Below are positions 1 through 8,694 of a DNA stretch of 64,000 bases, piece after piece. The DNA comes from CAXPZW01 sp964221845 (GTDB taxonomy: Bacteria > Bacteroidota > Bacteroidia > Flavobacteriales_D > Sanyastnellaceae). The position numbers and the translations under genes are program-made. Where the stretch lies: positions 1 through 64,000 of the forward strand of contig CAXPZW010000011.1 of NCBI GenBank assembly GCA_964221845.1, read 5' to 3'. Under the pieces are notes generated by a model that was not told where the DNA came from, did not search any database, and worked only from the letters and a program-made list of their open reading frames with translations. Position 1 is the stretch's first letter, and every line of letters begins with the position of its first letter.

Positions 1-188
1 AACAGCCAAGTAGACCCTGAGGGTGTGTAGACATCGGAGTAGGTCAAGGCTCCGTCAGGGTCTGCGGTGAGGAGGGTGGGCATGAATACATCGGTGCGTA
101 AACTGTCCAGAGACTGCGCCTTTCCCGTGTTTACAAGTGTGCAAAGCACTGCGAAGAGGAGCCACTTAGGTGTCAAGGTGTTTTTCAT
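1..188 (-). CDS. Exported protein, N-terminal fragment (runs off left edge)
   Basis: An ATG at 188 opens a frame that stays open to the window edge (62 codons). The first 25 residues form a clear Sec signal peptide: MKNTLTPKW, a hydrophobic core LLFAVLCTLV, then a small-residue region ending GKAQS. The mature part begins SLDSLRTDVFMPTLLTADPD and matches no family I recognise. A TAACTTTC box lies 8 nt upstream of the ATG and supports this start. The gene reads in the same direction as the suf operon, 55 bp downstream of sufD, but seems to have its own promoter. Only the signal peptide and about 37 mature residues are visible, so the function is unknown. Confidence 0.6.
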   Translation of the reverse strand, partial: MKNTLTPKWLLFAVLCTLVNTGKAQSLDSLRTDVFMPTLLTADPDGALTYSDVYTPSGSTWL

Positions 189-196
189 AGCACTTC

Positions 197-204
197 GAAA
201 GTTA
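197..204 (-). promoter_or_regulatory. -7 box of the left-edge exported gene
   Basis: TAACTTTC on the minus strand resembles the Bacteroidota -7 element TAnnTTTG, with the last base changed. It ends 8 nt before the ATG at 188. No clean -33 TTTG was found. Confidence 0.35.
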
Positions 205-243
205 CTCAATCGAAACACGCGGCTTCAGCGCGCATGCGTTTAG

Positions 244-1472
244 CTAGCGCAGTCGTTGAAGTACCCACGCACGAAACGTGGGGCTTACAATGGTTTCGAT
301 CACCTCACCGCGGAATGCTTCGATGAGCATTTTTCGGGCGTTGATGTCTTTGATCCCACGGGCCTTGAGGTAGAACACGGCTTCCTCGTCAAACTGACCG
401 GTGGTGGAACCGTGCGAGCATTGCACGTCATCGGCATAAATCTCCAGCTCGGGCTTGGAGTTCATAGTTGCCGTCTCGCTCATCAGGATGTTGTTGTTCT
501 GCTGGAAGGCGTTGGTCAACTGCGCATCCTCACGCACGAAGACCTTGCCGTTGAACACGCCGGTAGCTTGGTCCCAAATGATGCCTTTGTACAACTCGTT
601 GCTCACGCAGTTGGGTACGCGGTGGTCCACCACAGTGGCGTTGTCCACGTGCTCCTTGCCGCGGGGGCTGTAGGTGCCAAACAGGTTGGTTTCGCAGCCC
701 TGGCCGTTGATGGCAATGTGTAGGGTGTTGCGCACCAAGGTTCCCGAGTTGGTGATGGTGCGGATGTTGAAACGGCTGTCGCGGTCCTGGTCCACACGCT
801 CGGTGCAGATCAAGAAGCCGGCGTCTTCGACTTCCTCAAACTTCTCGAGGGTGAGTTCCGCATTGGCACCTACCGAGCCTGAGAACAAGGCGTTGGTGAA
901 GTGCTTGCCCTCGCCGGTGCGGTGGAAGGTGGTAAACACGGTGGCATTGGCGCCCTCTTCCACGTGCAACACGTGGTGGGGTTGTGCAATCACGTCCTCG
1001 CCGGTGGTCACATGCAACAGGTGCAAGGGGCGCTCCAGCGATTGGCATTTGGGCACATGCAGGTGCACGCCGCCGGTGGTATACGCAGCATTCAGGTTGT
1101 CAAACAGCTGGTCGGCCGCTGGGGTAGGCAGCGTTTCGGTGCTGTTGTCCAACAGCTGGATGTAGGCGCCGCTCTCTGCTGAGCTGAGCTCAGGACGGAA
1201 GAAGCCGTTTACAAAGACCGCAGTCACCCCGTCAAAACCGGGAATGCGGAAGGCGTCCACGTCGAGCTCGGCGTGTTGGAAGCTCCACGCGTTGCGCTCA
1301 ATGCGCCCCAGGCGGGTGTACTTCCACGCCTCGGTGCGCGTAGTGGGAAAGGCCAAGGCATCGAGTGCTTCGCGGGCTGCGCCACGGGCACCTTCAAGCG
1401 CTGGGATGGCCGGCAAGTGCTGGTCGTCCCAAGAGGCCAAAAAGTCGGTCAGGGCAGATGCAGTCACCACGC

Positions 1473-1476
<4 letters not shown>
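244..1476 (-). CDS. sufD: Fe-S cluster assembly protein SufD
   Basis: SufD is a scaffold component of the SufBCD complex, which builds Fe-S clusters in the cytosol. The 410-residue length is normal. The C-terminal half has the SufB/SufD beta-helix features, including NNNILMSETATMNSKPELEI and DDVQCSHGSTTGQ, followed by YLKARGI and the helical tail that contacts SufC. The N-terminal half contains the helical segment with EAWKYTRLGRIER typical of SufD. The start overlaps the sufC stop by 4 nt (ATGA), so translation is probably coupled. It is the last gene of sufABCD. No hairpin terminator is obvious in the 55 bp before the next gene. Confidence 0.96.
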
Positions 1477-2231
<755 letters not shown>

Positions 2232-2246
2232 GGTTTCCTTGCTTGC

Positions 2247-3695
2247 TTATCCAACGGATCCTTCGAGGCTGATGGCCAGCAGTTTCTGGGCCTCCACCGC
2301 GAATTCCATGGGCAGTTTGTTGAGTACTTCTTTGGCGTAACCGTTCACAATCAGGCTGATGGCCTTCTCCTCATCGATGCCGCGTTGCTTGCAGTAGAAG
2401 ATCTGGTCCTCGCCGATTTTGCTGGTGGTGGCTTCGTGCTCCACTTTGGCCGTGGGGTTGTTGACCTCGATGTACGGGAAGGTGTGCGCCCCGCAGCGGT
2501 CGGTCATCAGCAGCGAATCGCACTGGCTGAAGTTGCGCGCGTTTTTGGCGCCCTTGCCAATCTGCACCAGTCCGCGGTACGAGTTCTGGCTCTTGCCCGC
2601 TGAGATGCCTTTGGAGATGATGGTCGAGTGCGTGTTGCGCCCGATGTGGATCATCTTGGTACCGGTATCGGCTTGCTGGTGGTTGTTGGTGACCGCCACC
2701 GAGTAGAATTCGCCGATGCTGCGGTCGCCTTTGAGGATGCAGCTGGGGTACTTCCAGGTGACCGCCGAGCCGGTTTCCACTTGGGTCCAAGAGATTTTGG
2801 ATCCGGTTTCGCAGAGCCCACGTTTGGTCACGAAGTTGAACACGCCGCCTTTGCCGTCCTTGTCACCGGGGTACCAGTTTTGGACGGTCGAGTATTTGAT
2901 CTCGGCGCCGTCCAGGGCGATGAGTTCCACCACTGCGGCGTGCAGTTGGTTTTCGTCACGTTGGGGCGCGGTGCAGCCTTCCAAGTAGCTGCAGTAGCTG
3001 TCCTGGTCAGCCACCACCAAGGTGCGCTCAAATTGGCCGGTACCTGCTTCGTTGATGCGGAAGTAGGTGCTCAGCTCCATGGGGCAGCGCACGCCTTTGG
3101 GGATGTAGCAGAACGAACCATCGGTAAACACCGCTGAGTTCAGGGCTGCGTAGAAGTTGTCTTGTTTGGGCACCACCGAACCGATGTACTTGCGCACCAA
3201 TTCGGGGTGTTCTTGGACGGCATCGCTCATGGAGCAGAAGATGATGCCGAGCTCGGCGAGCTTGTCCTTGAAGGAGGTAGCCACCGATACCGAGTCCATC
3301 ACAAAGTCCACCGCCACACCGCTGAGGCGCTTTTGCTCTTCGAGGCTGATGCCGAGCTTGTCCATGGTGGCGCGCAGTTCGGGATCCACGTCGTCCAGGC
3401 TGTCGAGGACTTGTTTCTTCTTGGGGGCTGAGTAATAGGAGATGGCCTGGAAATCAGGCTTTTCATACTGCACGTGCGCCCACTCCGGCTCGGTCATTGC
3501 CGACCAAATACGGAATGCGTCCAGGCGCCATTCAAGCAGCCACTCCGGCTCGTTCTTCTTGGAAGAGATGAGTCGGATGATGTCTTCGTTCAATCCTGGA
3601 GGGGCTTTGTCGGCCTCGATGTCGGTGTAAAAACCGAACTCATAGTCCTTGCCCGTGACCTCCTCCAGAATGGGGTCTTCGTCCTTGTAAGCCAT
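2247..3695 (-). CDS. sufB: Fe-S cluster assembly scaffold SufB
   Basis: SufB is the main scaffold of the SufBCD complex, on which the nascent Fe-S cluster is assembled from sulfur delivered by SufS/SufE. The 482-residue length is typical. Family blocks visible include YIPKGVRCPMELSTYFRIN, YLEGCTAPQRDENQLHAAVV, VTWKYPSCILKGD and SISAGKSQNSYRGL, plus the C-terminal EHEATTSKIGEDQIFYCKQRG. The start ATG at 3695 follows sufA by 50 nt. It is the second gene of the sufABCD transcript. Confidence 0.97.
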   Translation of the reverse strand: MAYKDEDPILEEVTGKDYEFGFYTDIEADKAPPGLNEDIIRLISSKKNEPEWLLEWRLDAFRIWSAMTEPEWAHVQYEKPDFQAISYYSAPKKKQVLDSLDDVDPELRATMDKLGISLEEQKRLSGVAVDFVMDSVSVATSFKDKLAELGIIFCSMSDAVQEHPELVRKYIGSVVPKQDNFYAALNSAVFTDGSFCYIPKGVRCPMELSTYFRINEAGTGQFERTLVVADQDSYCSYLEGCTAPQRDENQLHAAVVELIALDGAEIKYSTVQNWYPGDKDGKGGVFNFVTKRGLCETGSKISWTQVETGSAVTWKYPSCILKGDRSIGEFYSVAVTNNHQQADTGTKMIHIGRNTHSTIISKGISAGKSQNSYRGLVQIGKGAKNARNFSQCDSLLMTDRCGAHTFPYIEVNNPTAKVEHEATTSKIGEDQIFYCKQRGIDEEKAISLIVNGYAKEVLNKLPMEFAVEAQKLLAISLEGSVG

Positions 3696-3745
3696 ATTCA
3701 GTTCGTGCCCGGGTTTACCGCTCCGGGCCGCGGGGTTTCATCGCA

Positions 3746-4072
3746 TCAAATCGAAAACGATTCGCCGCACCCGCAGGTACGGTTGGCGTTGGGGTTGTTG
3801 AACACAAAGCCCTTACCGTTGAGCCCGCCGCTGTATTCCAGCGTGGTGCCCACCAAGTAGAGGAAGCTCTTTTTGTCTACAACCACGGTCACGCCGTTGT
3901 CTTCGAACGCCTGGTCGCCGTCTTGGCGTTGGGTGTCAAAAATGAGCTCGTACATGAGCCCTGAACACCCGCCGCCCTTGACGCCCACGCGTACAAAGGC
4001 GTCCTGGGGATGCCCTTCGGTCCGAATCAACTCGGCCACTTGCGTTCGTGCGCTGTCTGCAACTTTGATCAT
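3746..4072 (-). CDS. sufA: A-type Fe-S carrier protein (SufA/IscA/HesB family)
   Basis: A-type carriers transfer Fe-S clusters from SufBCD to target proteins. The 108-residue protein has the three conserved cysteines of the family: one in GGGCSGLMY and two in the C-terminal TCGCGESF. I chose the ATG at 4072 (MIKVADSARTQ), because the six extra residues from an upstream ATG at 4090 (MIRKNR) are not family-like. It heads the sufABCD operon, and the promoter upstream carries an inverted repeat. IscA, SufA and ErpA cannot be told apart by sequence alone; context favours SufA. Confidence 0.9.
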   Translation of the reverse strand: MIKVADSARTQVAELIRTEGHPQDAFVRVGVKGGGCSGLMYELIFDTQRQDGDQAFEDNGVTVVVDKKSFLYLVGTTLEYSGGLNGKGFVFNNPNANRTCGCGESFSI

Positions 4073-4112
4073 GCGGTTTTTCCTTATCAACAGCTTTCGC
4101 TGTTTGAGGTTG

Positions 4113-4120
4113 CAAAAGTA
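4113..4120 (-). promoter_or_regulatory. -7 box of the sufABCD promoter
   Basis: TACTTTTG on the minus strand is an exact TAnnTTTG match, 40 nt upstream of the chosen sufA ATG. The inverted repeat at 4128-4148 lies in the -33 to -7 interval, so a bound repressor could block it. Confidence 0.65.
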
Positions 4121-4127
4121 CCCAATC

Positions 4128-4148
4128 TATTTAGATGTGGTCTAAATA
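4128..4148. promoter_or_regulatory. Perfect inverted repeat, likely operator of the suf operon
   Basis: TATTTAGA-TGTGG-TCTAAATA is a perfect 8-bp inverted repeat with a 5-bp spacer, AT-rich in a GC-rich genome. It overlaps the suf promoter just upstream of its -7 box. The position suits an iron or Fe-S responsive repressor of the Rrf2/IscR, Fur or DtxR type. The class of regulator cannot be decided from the site alone. The same repeat could also affect the divergent thiL promoter, whose -33 starts 30 bp away. Confidence 0.6.
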
Positions 4149-4177
4149 AGATGCTGAAATTCCCGCTATTCGGGGGC

Positions 4178-4205
4178 TTTGTCCTGACAAGGCGTGTTAA
4201 ATTTG
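4178..4205 (+). promoter_or_regulatory. thiL promoter
   Basis: TTTG at 4178-4181 and TAAATTTG at 4198-4205 are separated by 16 nt. The -7 box ends 4 nt before the thiL ATG, so the transcript is predicted to start at or beside the start codon (leaderless). Confidence 0.6.
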
Positions 4206-4209
4206 CGCC

Positions 4210-5253
4210 ATGCAAGACCCCCAATCACGCACCGAAATCTCCCAACTCGGAGAATTTGGCCTCATCGAGCGCCTGACCGCAGGCTTCGAACCCAAGCTCA
4301 GCAACACCTGGAAAGGCATCGGCGACGACGCCGCAGGCATTTCTGTAGGAGAGCAAGTGGTGCTCACCTCCACTGATCTGCTGACCGAAGGCGTGCACTT
4401 TGACCTCAGCTACACCCCGCTCAAGCACTTGGGTTACAAAGCGGTGATAGTGAGCCTCTCAGACATCGCTGCCATGAATGCCGTTCCAGATCACATCCTG
4501 GTGAGCCTGGCGGTAAGCAACCGGTTTTCAGTAGAAGCGTTGGAAGAATTGTACGACGGCATCCGCCTGGCGTGCGACCTGTACAACATTGACCTGATCG
4601 GGGGCGACACCACCTCATCGCTCTCGGGCCTGACCATTTCGGTGACCGCCTTTGGCATTGCTCCAGAAAAGCGCATTTCCTCGCGTTTGGGCGCCAACGA
4701 AGGCGACCTACTGGTGGTCTCGGGCGATTTGGGCGCGGCCTACATGGGCCTGCAGCTGTTGGAACGTGAAAAGCAAGTGTTTGAAGCTGCCCCGCAAGCC
4801 CAACCCAAACTCGAAGGCGCCGACTACCAACTCGAACGCCAACTCAAGCCCGAAGCCCGGGTAGACGTGGTGCGCAAGCTGCGTGAATTGGATTTGGTGC
4901 CCACCTCCATGATCGACATCAGTGACGGGTTGGCCTCGGAGATTTTCCACCTGACCTCCACCAACCACTTGGGTTGCCAGCTGTACGAAGAGAAGATTCC
5001 GATTGACAAGTCCACCTACGACTTGGCGCGTGAGTTCAACCTGGACCCCACGGTATGCGCACTGAGCGGTGGCGAGGATTACGAACTGCTGTTCACCATC
5101 CCTCAAGCCGACTTTGAAAAAGTGAAGAACCACCCAGATTTCAGCGTGATCGGCCACATGACCGACGCCAAATCAGGCAACCAACTGGTGACCAAAAGCG
5201 GGGTGCAAACCCCACTCACGGCCCAAGGTTGGGATGGATTGAAGACTTCCTAG
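4210..5253 (+). CDS. thiL: Thiamine-monophosphate kinase ThiL
   Basis: ThiL phosphorylates thiamine monophosphate with ATP to give thiamine diphosphate, the last step of the pathway. The 347-residue length fits. Visible motifs are the N-terminal ISQLGEFGLIERL, the Mg/ATP-binding GIGDDAA, STDLLTEGVHFD, GGDTTSS and SMIDISDGLASE, and ALSGGEDYELLFT near the C terminus. The ATG at 4210 is set by the promoter box 4 nt upstream. It is divergent from suf and convergent with the next gene, with 2 bp between the two stop codons. Confidence 0.95.
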   Translation: MQDPQSRTEISQLGEFGLIERLTAGFEPKLSNTWKGIGDDAAGISVGEQVVLTSTDLLTEGVHFDLSYTPLKHLGYKAVIVSLSDIAAMNAVPDHILVSLAVSNRFSVEALEELYDGIRLACDLYNIDLIGGDTTSSLSGLTISVTAFGIAPEKRISSRLGANEGDLLVVSGDLGAAYMGLQLLEREKQVFEAAPQAQPKLEGADYQLERQLKPEARVDVVRKLRELDLVPTSMIDISDGLASEIFHLTSTNHLGCQLYEEKIPIDKSTYDLAREFNLDPTVCALSGGEDYELLFTIPQADFEKVKNHPDFSVIGHMTDAKSGNQLVTKSGVQTPLTAQGWDGLKTS

Positions 5254-5255
5254 AC

Positions 5256-6962
5256 TTACTTGATGACGCGGAGCACCGCTTGCTGACCGTCGGTGGTCAA
5301 CACGCGCAAGGTGTACACCCCTGGGCTCCAAGTGCTGCTGTCCAGAACGGTCTGGCCTCGCACGCTGGTGACCAACTGACCGTTTGAGGCGAGCACGTCC
5401 ACGCGCGCCACAGGGCGATCTGCGGTAAGCAGAAGCAGTTCTTTGACCGGGTTCGGGTACGCAGCAATTTGCGGCAGCAGGGCTTCTTCGATGCCCACTG
5501 AGCTCTCGTCTACATACGGATCGGTACCGTCAATGATTTCCTGGTTGTCGCAGGTGCCATCGCCGTCGGTATCGGTGTCGTCGGGATCACACGGGTCTTC
5601 GGGGTCGGTGCCGTCCAAGCCCTCTTCTACGTCGCAGTAGCCGTCTTGGTCGGTGTCGGTGTTGTCTGGGTCGCAGGCATCTCCTGGGCCCCAGCCGTTT
5701 TGGATCTCCAACAAGTTGCAGTATCCGTCGCCATCGGAATCGATGAAGTCGGGATCGCAGGGGTCGTCAGGGTCGTTGCCCTGCACCAACTCCAAGTTGT
5801 CGCAGTAGCCATCGCCGTCGGTGTCTTCGCCAAACGGATCACAGGGATCCAAGGGCTCGCTGCCGTTCAGCAGTTCGTACATATCGCAGAGCCCGTCACC
5901 ATCGGTATCGGTGCCGTCGGGGTCGCAGGGATCATCGGGGTTGGTGCCGTCCGCGGCTTCTTGCGCATCGCAAATGCCGTCACCGTCAGAATCGGTAGGG
6001 TCTTCCTCGCAAGGAGGCACATCCACTTCTACATCCTCAAAATCACAGATGCCGTCGAGATCAACGTCCACGAAAGGATCACACGGATCGTAGGGATCGG
6101 TGCCTTGGTTTTCCTCCAAGTTGTCGCACAAACCATCCTCGTCGCTGTCACCGCCGTTGGGGTCGCAGGGATCATATGGGTCGGTTCCCAAGAACTCCTC
6201 ACGGATGTTACAGATATCGTCGTTGTCGCTGTCCGCCTGCTCGGCCAGCGAAATGAGGTTGGTCCAGTTGTTCGTATCGTTCAAGTAGTTGTTCATGAAG
6301 GGCTCCTTGAGGATCACGTTGCCCGCGCAATCCAGCACCACCATCGCAAACGGAGCTTGAAACACCTCAACCAACACACTGTTGTCGGGGTTGTCCATAT
6401 AGATCTCGTCCCACGGGTAGGTGAACGTATAAGAAGGGTTGTTGCCAAAGAACACCAACTCCTGAGCAAGCAACTGACGCTCGCCATAGGTTTGATGAGA
6501 GAAAATGGAGTCGCCGTCAAGTGAAAGGATCACTGTACCAGTGCAGTTGCTCGGACAATTCTCTACGTCTGCAGGGTGAGCTTCGTCCACATAGATAGGC
6601 ACCCAGTTGAACTGGTCGCCAAACTCCTCCATGAAATTCACCGTGCCTGGGCTCTGGTTTGGATCGAGCCCTTGGGTCACACGAATGCAAGACTGCGACA
6701 TCGACACCAAAATGGTGTATTTGTCGGGGCGCAACTCATCGTACAACGTGGTAGGATTCCCATTTAGATCGTAAACGGTGAAGTCTGGACAGAGATCGCC
6801 GGTTTGAACACCACCACTGAAATCGCTAGCCTCACCCATGTATGGGAGGTCGTCAATGAGGGTCTCTGGGGCCGGCAACGTATCCCAGCCCAAATAGTCT
6901 TGAGCCGCGAAGGGCAGGGACAGCAGGGCGCACAGCACCGCCGTCAGAATAGGTTTCAACAT
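5256..6962 (-). CDS. T9SS-exported protein with deiodinase-like thioredoxin fold and Ca-binding-type repeats
   Basis: The 568-residue protein starts at the ATG at 6962; an upstream frame extension to 7007 is not signal-like. Its signal peptide is MLKPILTAVLCALLSLPFAA. Residues about 50-230 look like a thioredoxin or peroxiredoxin fold (DLCPDFTVYDLNGNPTTL). They also contain VPIYVDEAHPADV, resembling the YIxEAHxxDxW signature of iodothyronine deiodinases and their bacterial relatives. At the expected redox position stands SMSQSC rather than a selenocysteine. Residues about 243-483 hold nine acidic DxDxDGxCD repeats. The end (YPNPVKELLLL to VYTLRVLTTDGQQAVLRVIK) is a type A T9SS sorting domain. 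Cell-surface or secreted location is likely. The catalytic role is inference. Confidence 0.75.
   Translation of the reverse strand: MLKPILTAVLCALLSLPFAAQDYLGWDTLPAPETLIDDLPYMGEASDFSGGVQTGDLCPDFTVYDLNGNPTTLYDELRPDKYTILVSMSQSCIRVTQGLDPNQSPGTVNFMEEFGDQFNWVPIYVDEAHPADVENCPSNCTGTVILSLDGDSIFSHQTYGERQLLAQELVFFGNNPSYTFTYPWDEIYMDNPDNSVLVEVFQAPFAMVVLDCAGNVILKEPFMNNYLNDTNNWTNLISLAEQADSDNDDICNIREEFLGTDPYDPCDPNGGDSDEDGLCDNLEENQGTDPYDPCDPFVDVDLDGICDFEDVEVDVPPCEEDPTDSDGDGICDAQEAADGTNPDDPCDPDGTDTDGDGLCDMYELLNGSEPLDPCDPFGEDTDGDGYCDNLELVQGNDPDDPCDPDFIDSDGDGYCNLLEIQNGWGPGDACDPDNTDTDQDGYCDVEEGLDGTDPEDPCDPDDTDTDGDGTCDNQEIIDGTDPYVDESSVGIEEALLPQIAAYPNPVKELLLLTADRPVARVDVLASNGQLVTSVRGQTVLDSSTWSPGVYTLRVLTTDGQQAVLRVIK
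5512..6233 (-). repeat. Nine tandem repeats encoding thrombospondin-3-like Ca-binding motifs
   Basis: These repeats lie inside the gene at 5256-6962. The unit is about 27-28 residues, with core D-D/T-D-x-DG-x-C-D...E...GTDPxDPCDP. Units 1, 2 and 4-8 carry the full pattern with paired cysteines. Unit 3 is degenerate (DVDLDGICDFEDV), and unit 9 lacks the CDP end. Such repeats usually bind calcium and form a rigid stalk between an exported domain and the sorting domain. Confidence 0.75.
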
Positions 6963-6992
6963 AGCTTGCAGGTTTGTCGACGAACGACGTCT

Positions 6993-7000
6993 ACAAGGTA
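6993..7000 (-). promoter_or_regulatory. Putative -7 box for the deiodinase-like gene
   Basis: TACCTTGT on the minus strand resembles TAnnTTTG and lies 30 nt upstream of the ATG at 6962. Confidence 0.3.
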
Positions 7001-7076
7001 TTGACACGGTGCCAAGTCAATTGTTCAAAAAACCAAAAGCTTTTGCCGTCAGCCTTCCAGCAGCACTCCAAGAATA

Positions 7077-8603
7077 TTATGCACGCTGAGTATTTAAGCG
7101 GGCAGCCGCTCCCTCGGCCCAAGTAAGGAAGTCGAAGTACTCAAACGCGTGCTTCTCAAACGCATCGTCACGCAAGGGGCGCAGGGCTTCAGCGAGCTCT
7201 CCGTAACGCTCGGCCTCGGTGAAGGATTTGCGCTTGCGCAGCAAGTCGTTGACGAACTCCAAGAAGATGGTTTCGAAGCGGTACACCTTGTTTCGGGTTT
7301 CCAAGTAGCGCTTCGTGCTACGGATGGTGTATTGCAACAGGCTCTTGTTGCCCAACTCCAAGTGCACGATCAGGTTCAGCAACTGGGCCATGCAATGGAT
7401 GTCCTGGGTTTTGTCGATGTCGATGTTGTTCAGCAGCATGTTGGTCCACTTGAGCGATTCGTTGTAATGCTCTTGGTAGAAGTACAACACCGAAATGTTG
7501 AAGTAGAAAAACGCCTTTCGCACCGAGCTGAGCTTCTTGTCAAAACGGATCAATCCTTCTTCGATTTCAGTCACCACCGCGCCGGCAGCTTCAAAATCGC
7601 GGGCTGCGGTGTACAGCGAAAGCTCGGTACTCTTGATGAAGGAGAACATGCGGATTTCGCGATCCTCGGTCATCACCGGCTCGAGCTCAGACGGTAGACT
7701 CTTCATGCGCTCGAGCATCTCCAACGCTTCATCGGTCTTGCCCAATTGGGAAGCGACAAAAATCGCGTTGGTCAGCACCGACAAGTAGATGTTCGGCTCC
7801 TCGCGGAACAGGTGCGGTTGCTGCTCAATCAACTCCAGGTTGCGGCGCAGGTGGGGGTAACACTCAGCGTACGAACCAATGCCGTAGTAGTAGGCGCTGT
7901 TGAGGTGGTTCAACAAATACCGGTTCTCGGCCATCATTTCTTCCTCTGGAATCTCCAGCACGAATTCTTCGAGGATCTTGCCAAAACGCTCCTGTTCTTC
8001 CGCCGAGCGCGACTTGCCCTTGACGTACAAGTGCTGGAACATGCGACTCTTCATGTACCACAGCTCATTGAAGCGTTCCAGCTTCCGGTTTAACAAGCGG
8101 TCGTCCTGACGGATTTGCTCAATGGTCTCGGGTGAGATGCCCTGGTAGTTGTCTTTTTCCATCAGGCGTTTTTCCCACTTCCGAATCTCAATCAGGGTGG
8201 TAATCTTTTCGTGCTTGATGGCCGTCTTACGTGCGCTGTTCAGCAACTTTTGGCTCTGTGCTTACAGGCTTTTGTTGTACAAGATTTCAGCACAGTGCAA
8301 TTGGCGCTTGAGCTGTGCTTCAACTGAGCTGTTGGCATGGTACGCATCCAAGCTCTTGAGGATGGCATTGTACAAACGGCTTTTGGCAATGGAGAAGCGC
8401 TTGACAAACGGTTCGTTCTTGAACTTCTTGAGCAGTTTGGCCTCGTCGTATTCGCTCTGGCGATCAATGGCGTCGAACAACACCAAGTAGTTGTTCTGGT
8501 CGCCAATCACGTGGCGAGAAGAGAAGACCTTGAAATAACGCTTCTCGGGCTTGGTGAGTGACTTAATGAGTCGGTGGAGCGAGGCGGAGGCTTTGTTAGA
8601 CAT
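7077..8603 (-). pseudogene. TPR-like helical protein interrupted by one in-frame stop codon
   Basis: An ATG at 8603 (MSNKASASLHRLIKSLTKPE) reads 113 codons to a TAA at 8262-8264. The same frame then continues without break to 7077, starting AQSQKLLNSARKT. Together this gives about 508 codons, matching a widespread Bacteroidota family of roughly 500-residue helical, TPR-like proteins of unknown function. The two parts are in the same frame and no base needs to be added or lost. The interruption is therefore a single nonsense change, for example TAC or CAA to TAA, or a sequencing error. A separate downstream start is unlikely: the first usable codon (TTG near 8246) falls inside a helix. Whether a truncated or read-through product is made cannot be told here. 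Confidence 0.8.
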
Positions 8604-8694
8604 GGCAGAATGCTTTGAGATATAAAGCTGTTAGAAACGTAATTATTTCCTCCCAACAAAGCCAAAATATCACGCCCAACAGGCGCGCGTAAAA

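Noticed and set aside
5646..6524. Plus-strand frame opposite the TSP3-like repeats
   Set aside because: Same cause: a repeat-driven open frame with low-complexity valine/isoleucine content and no start signals.
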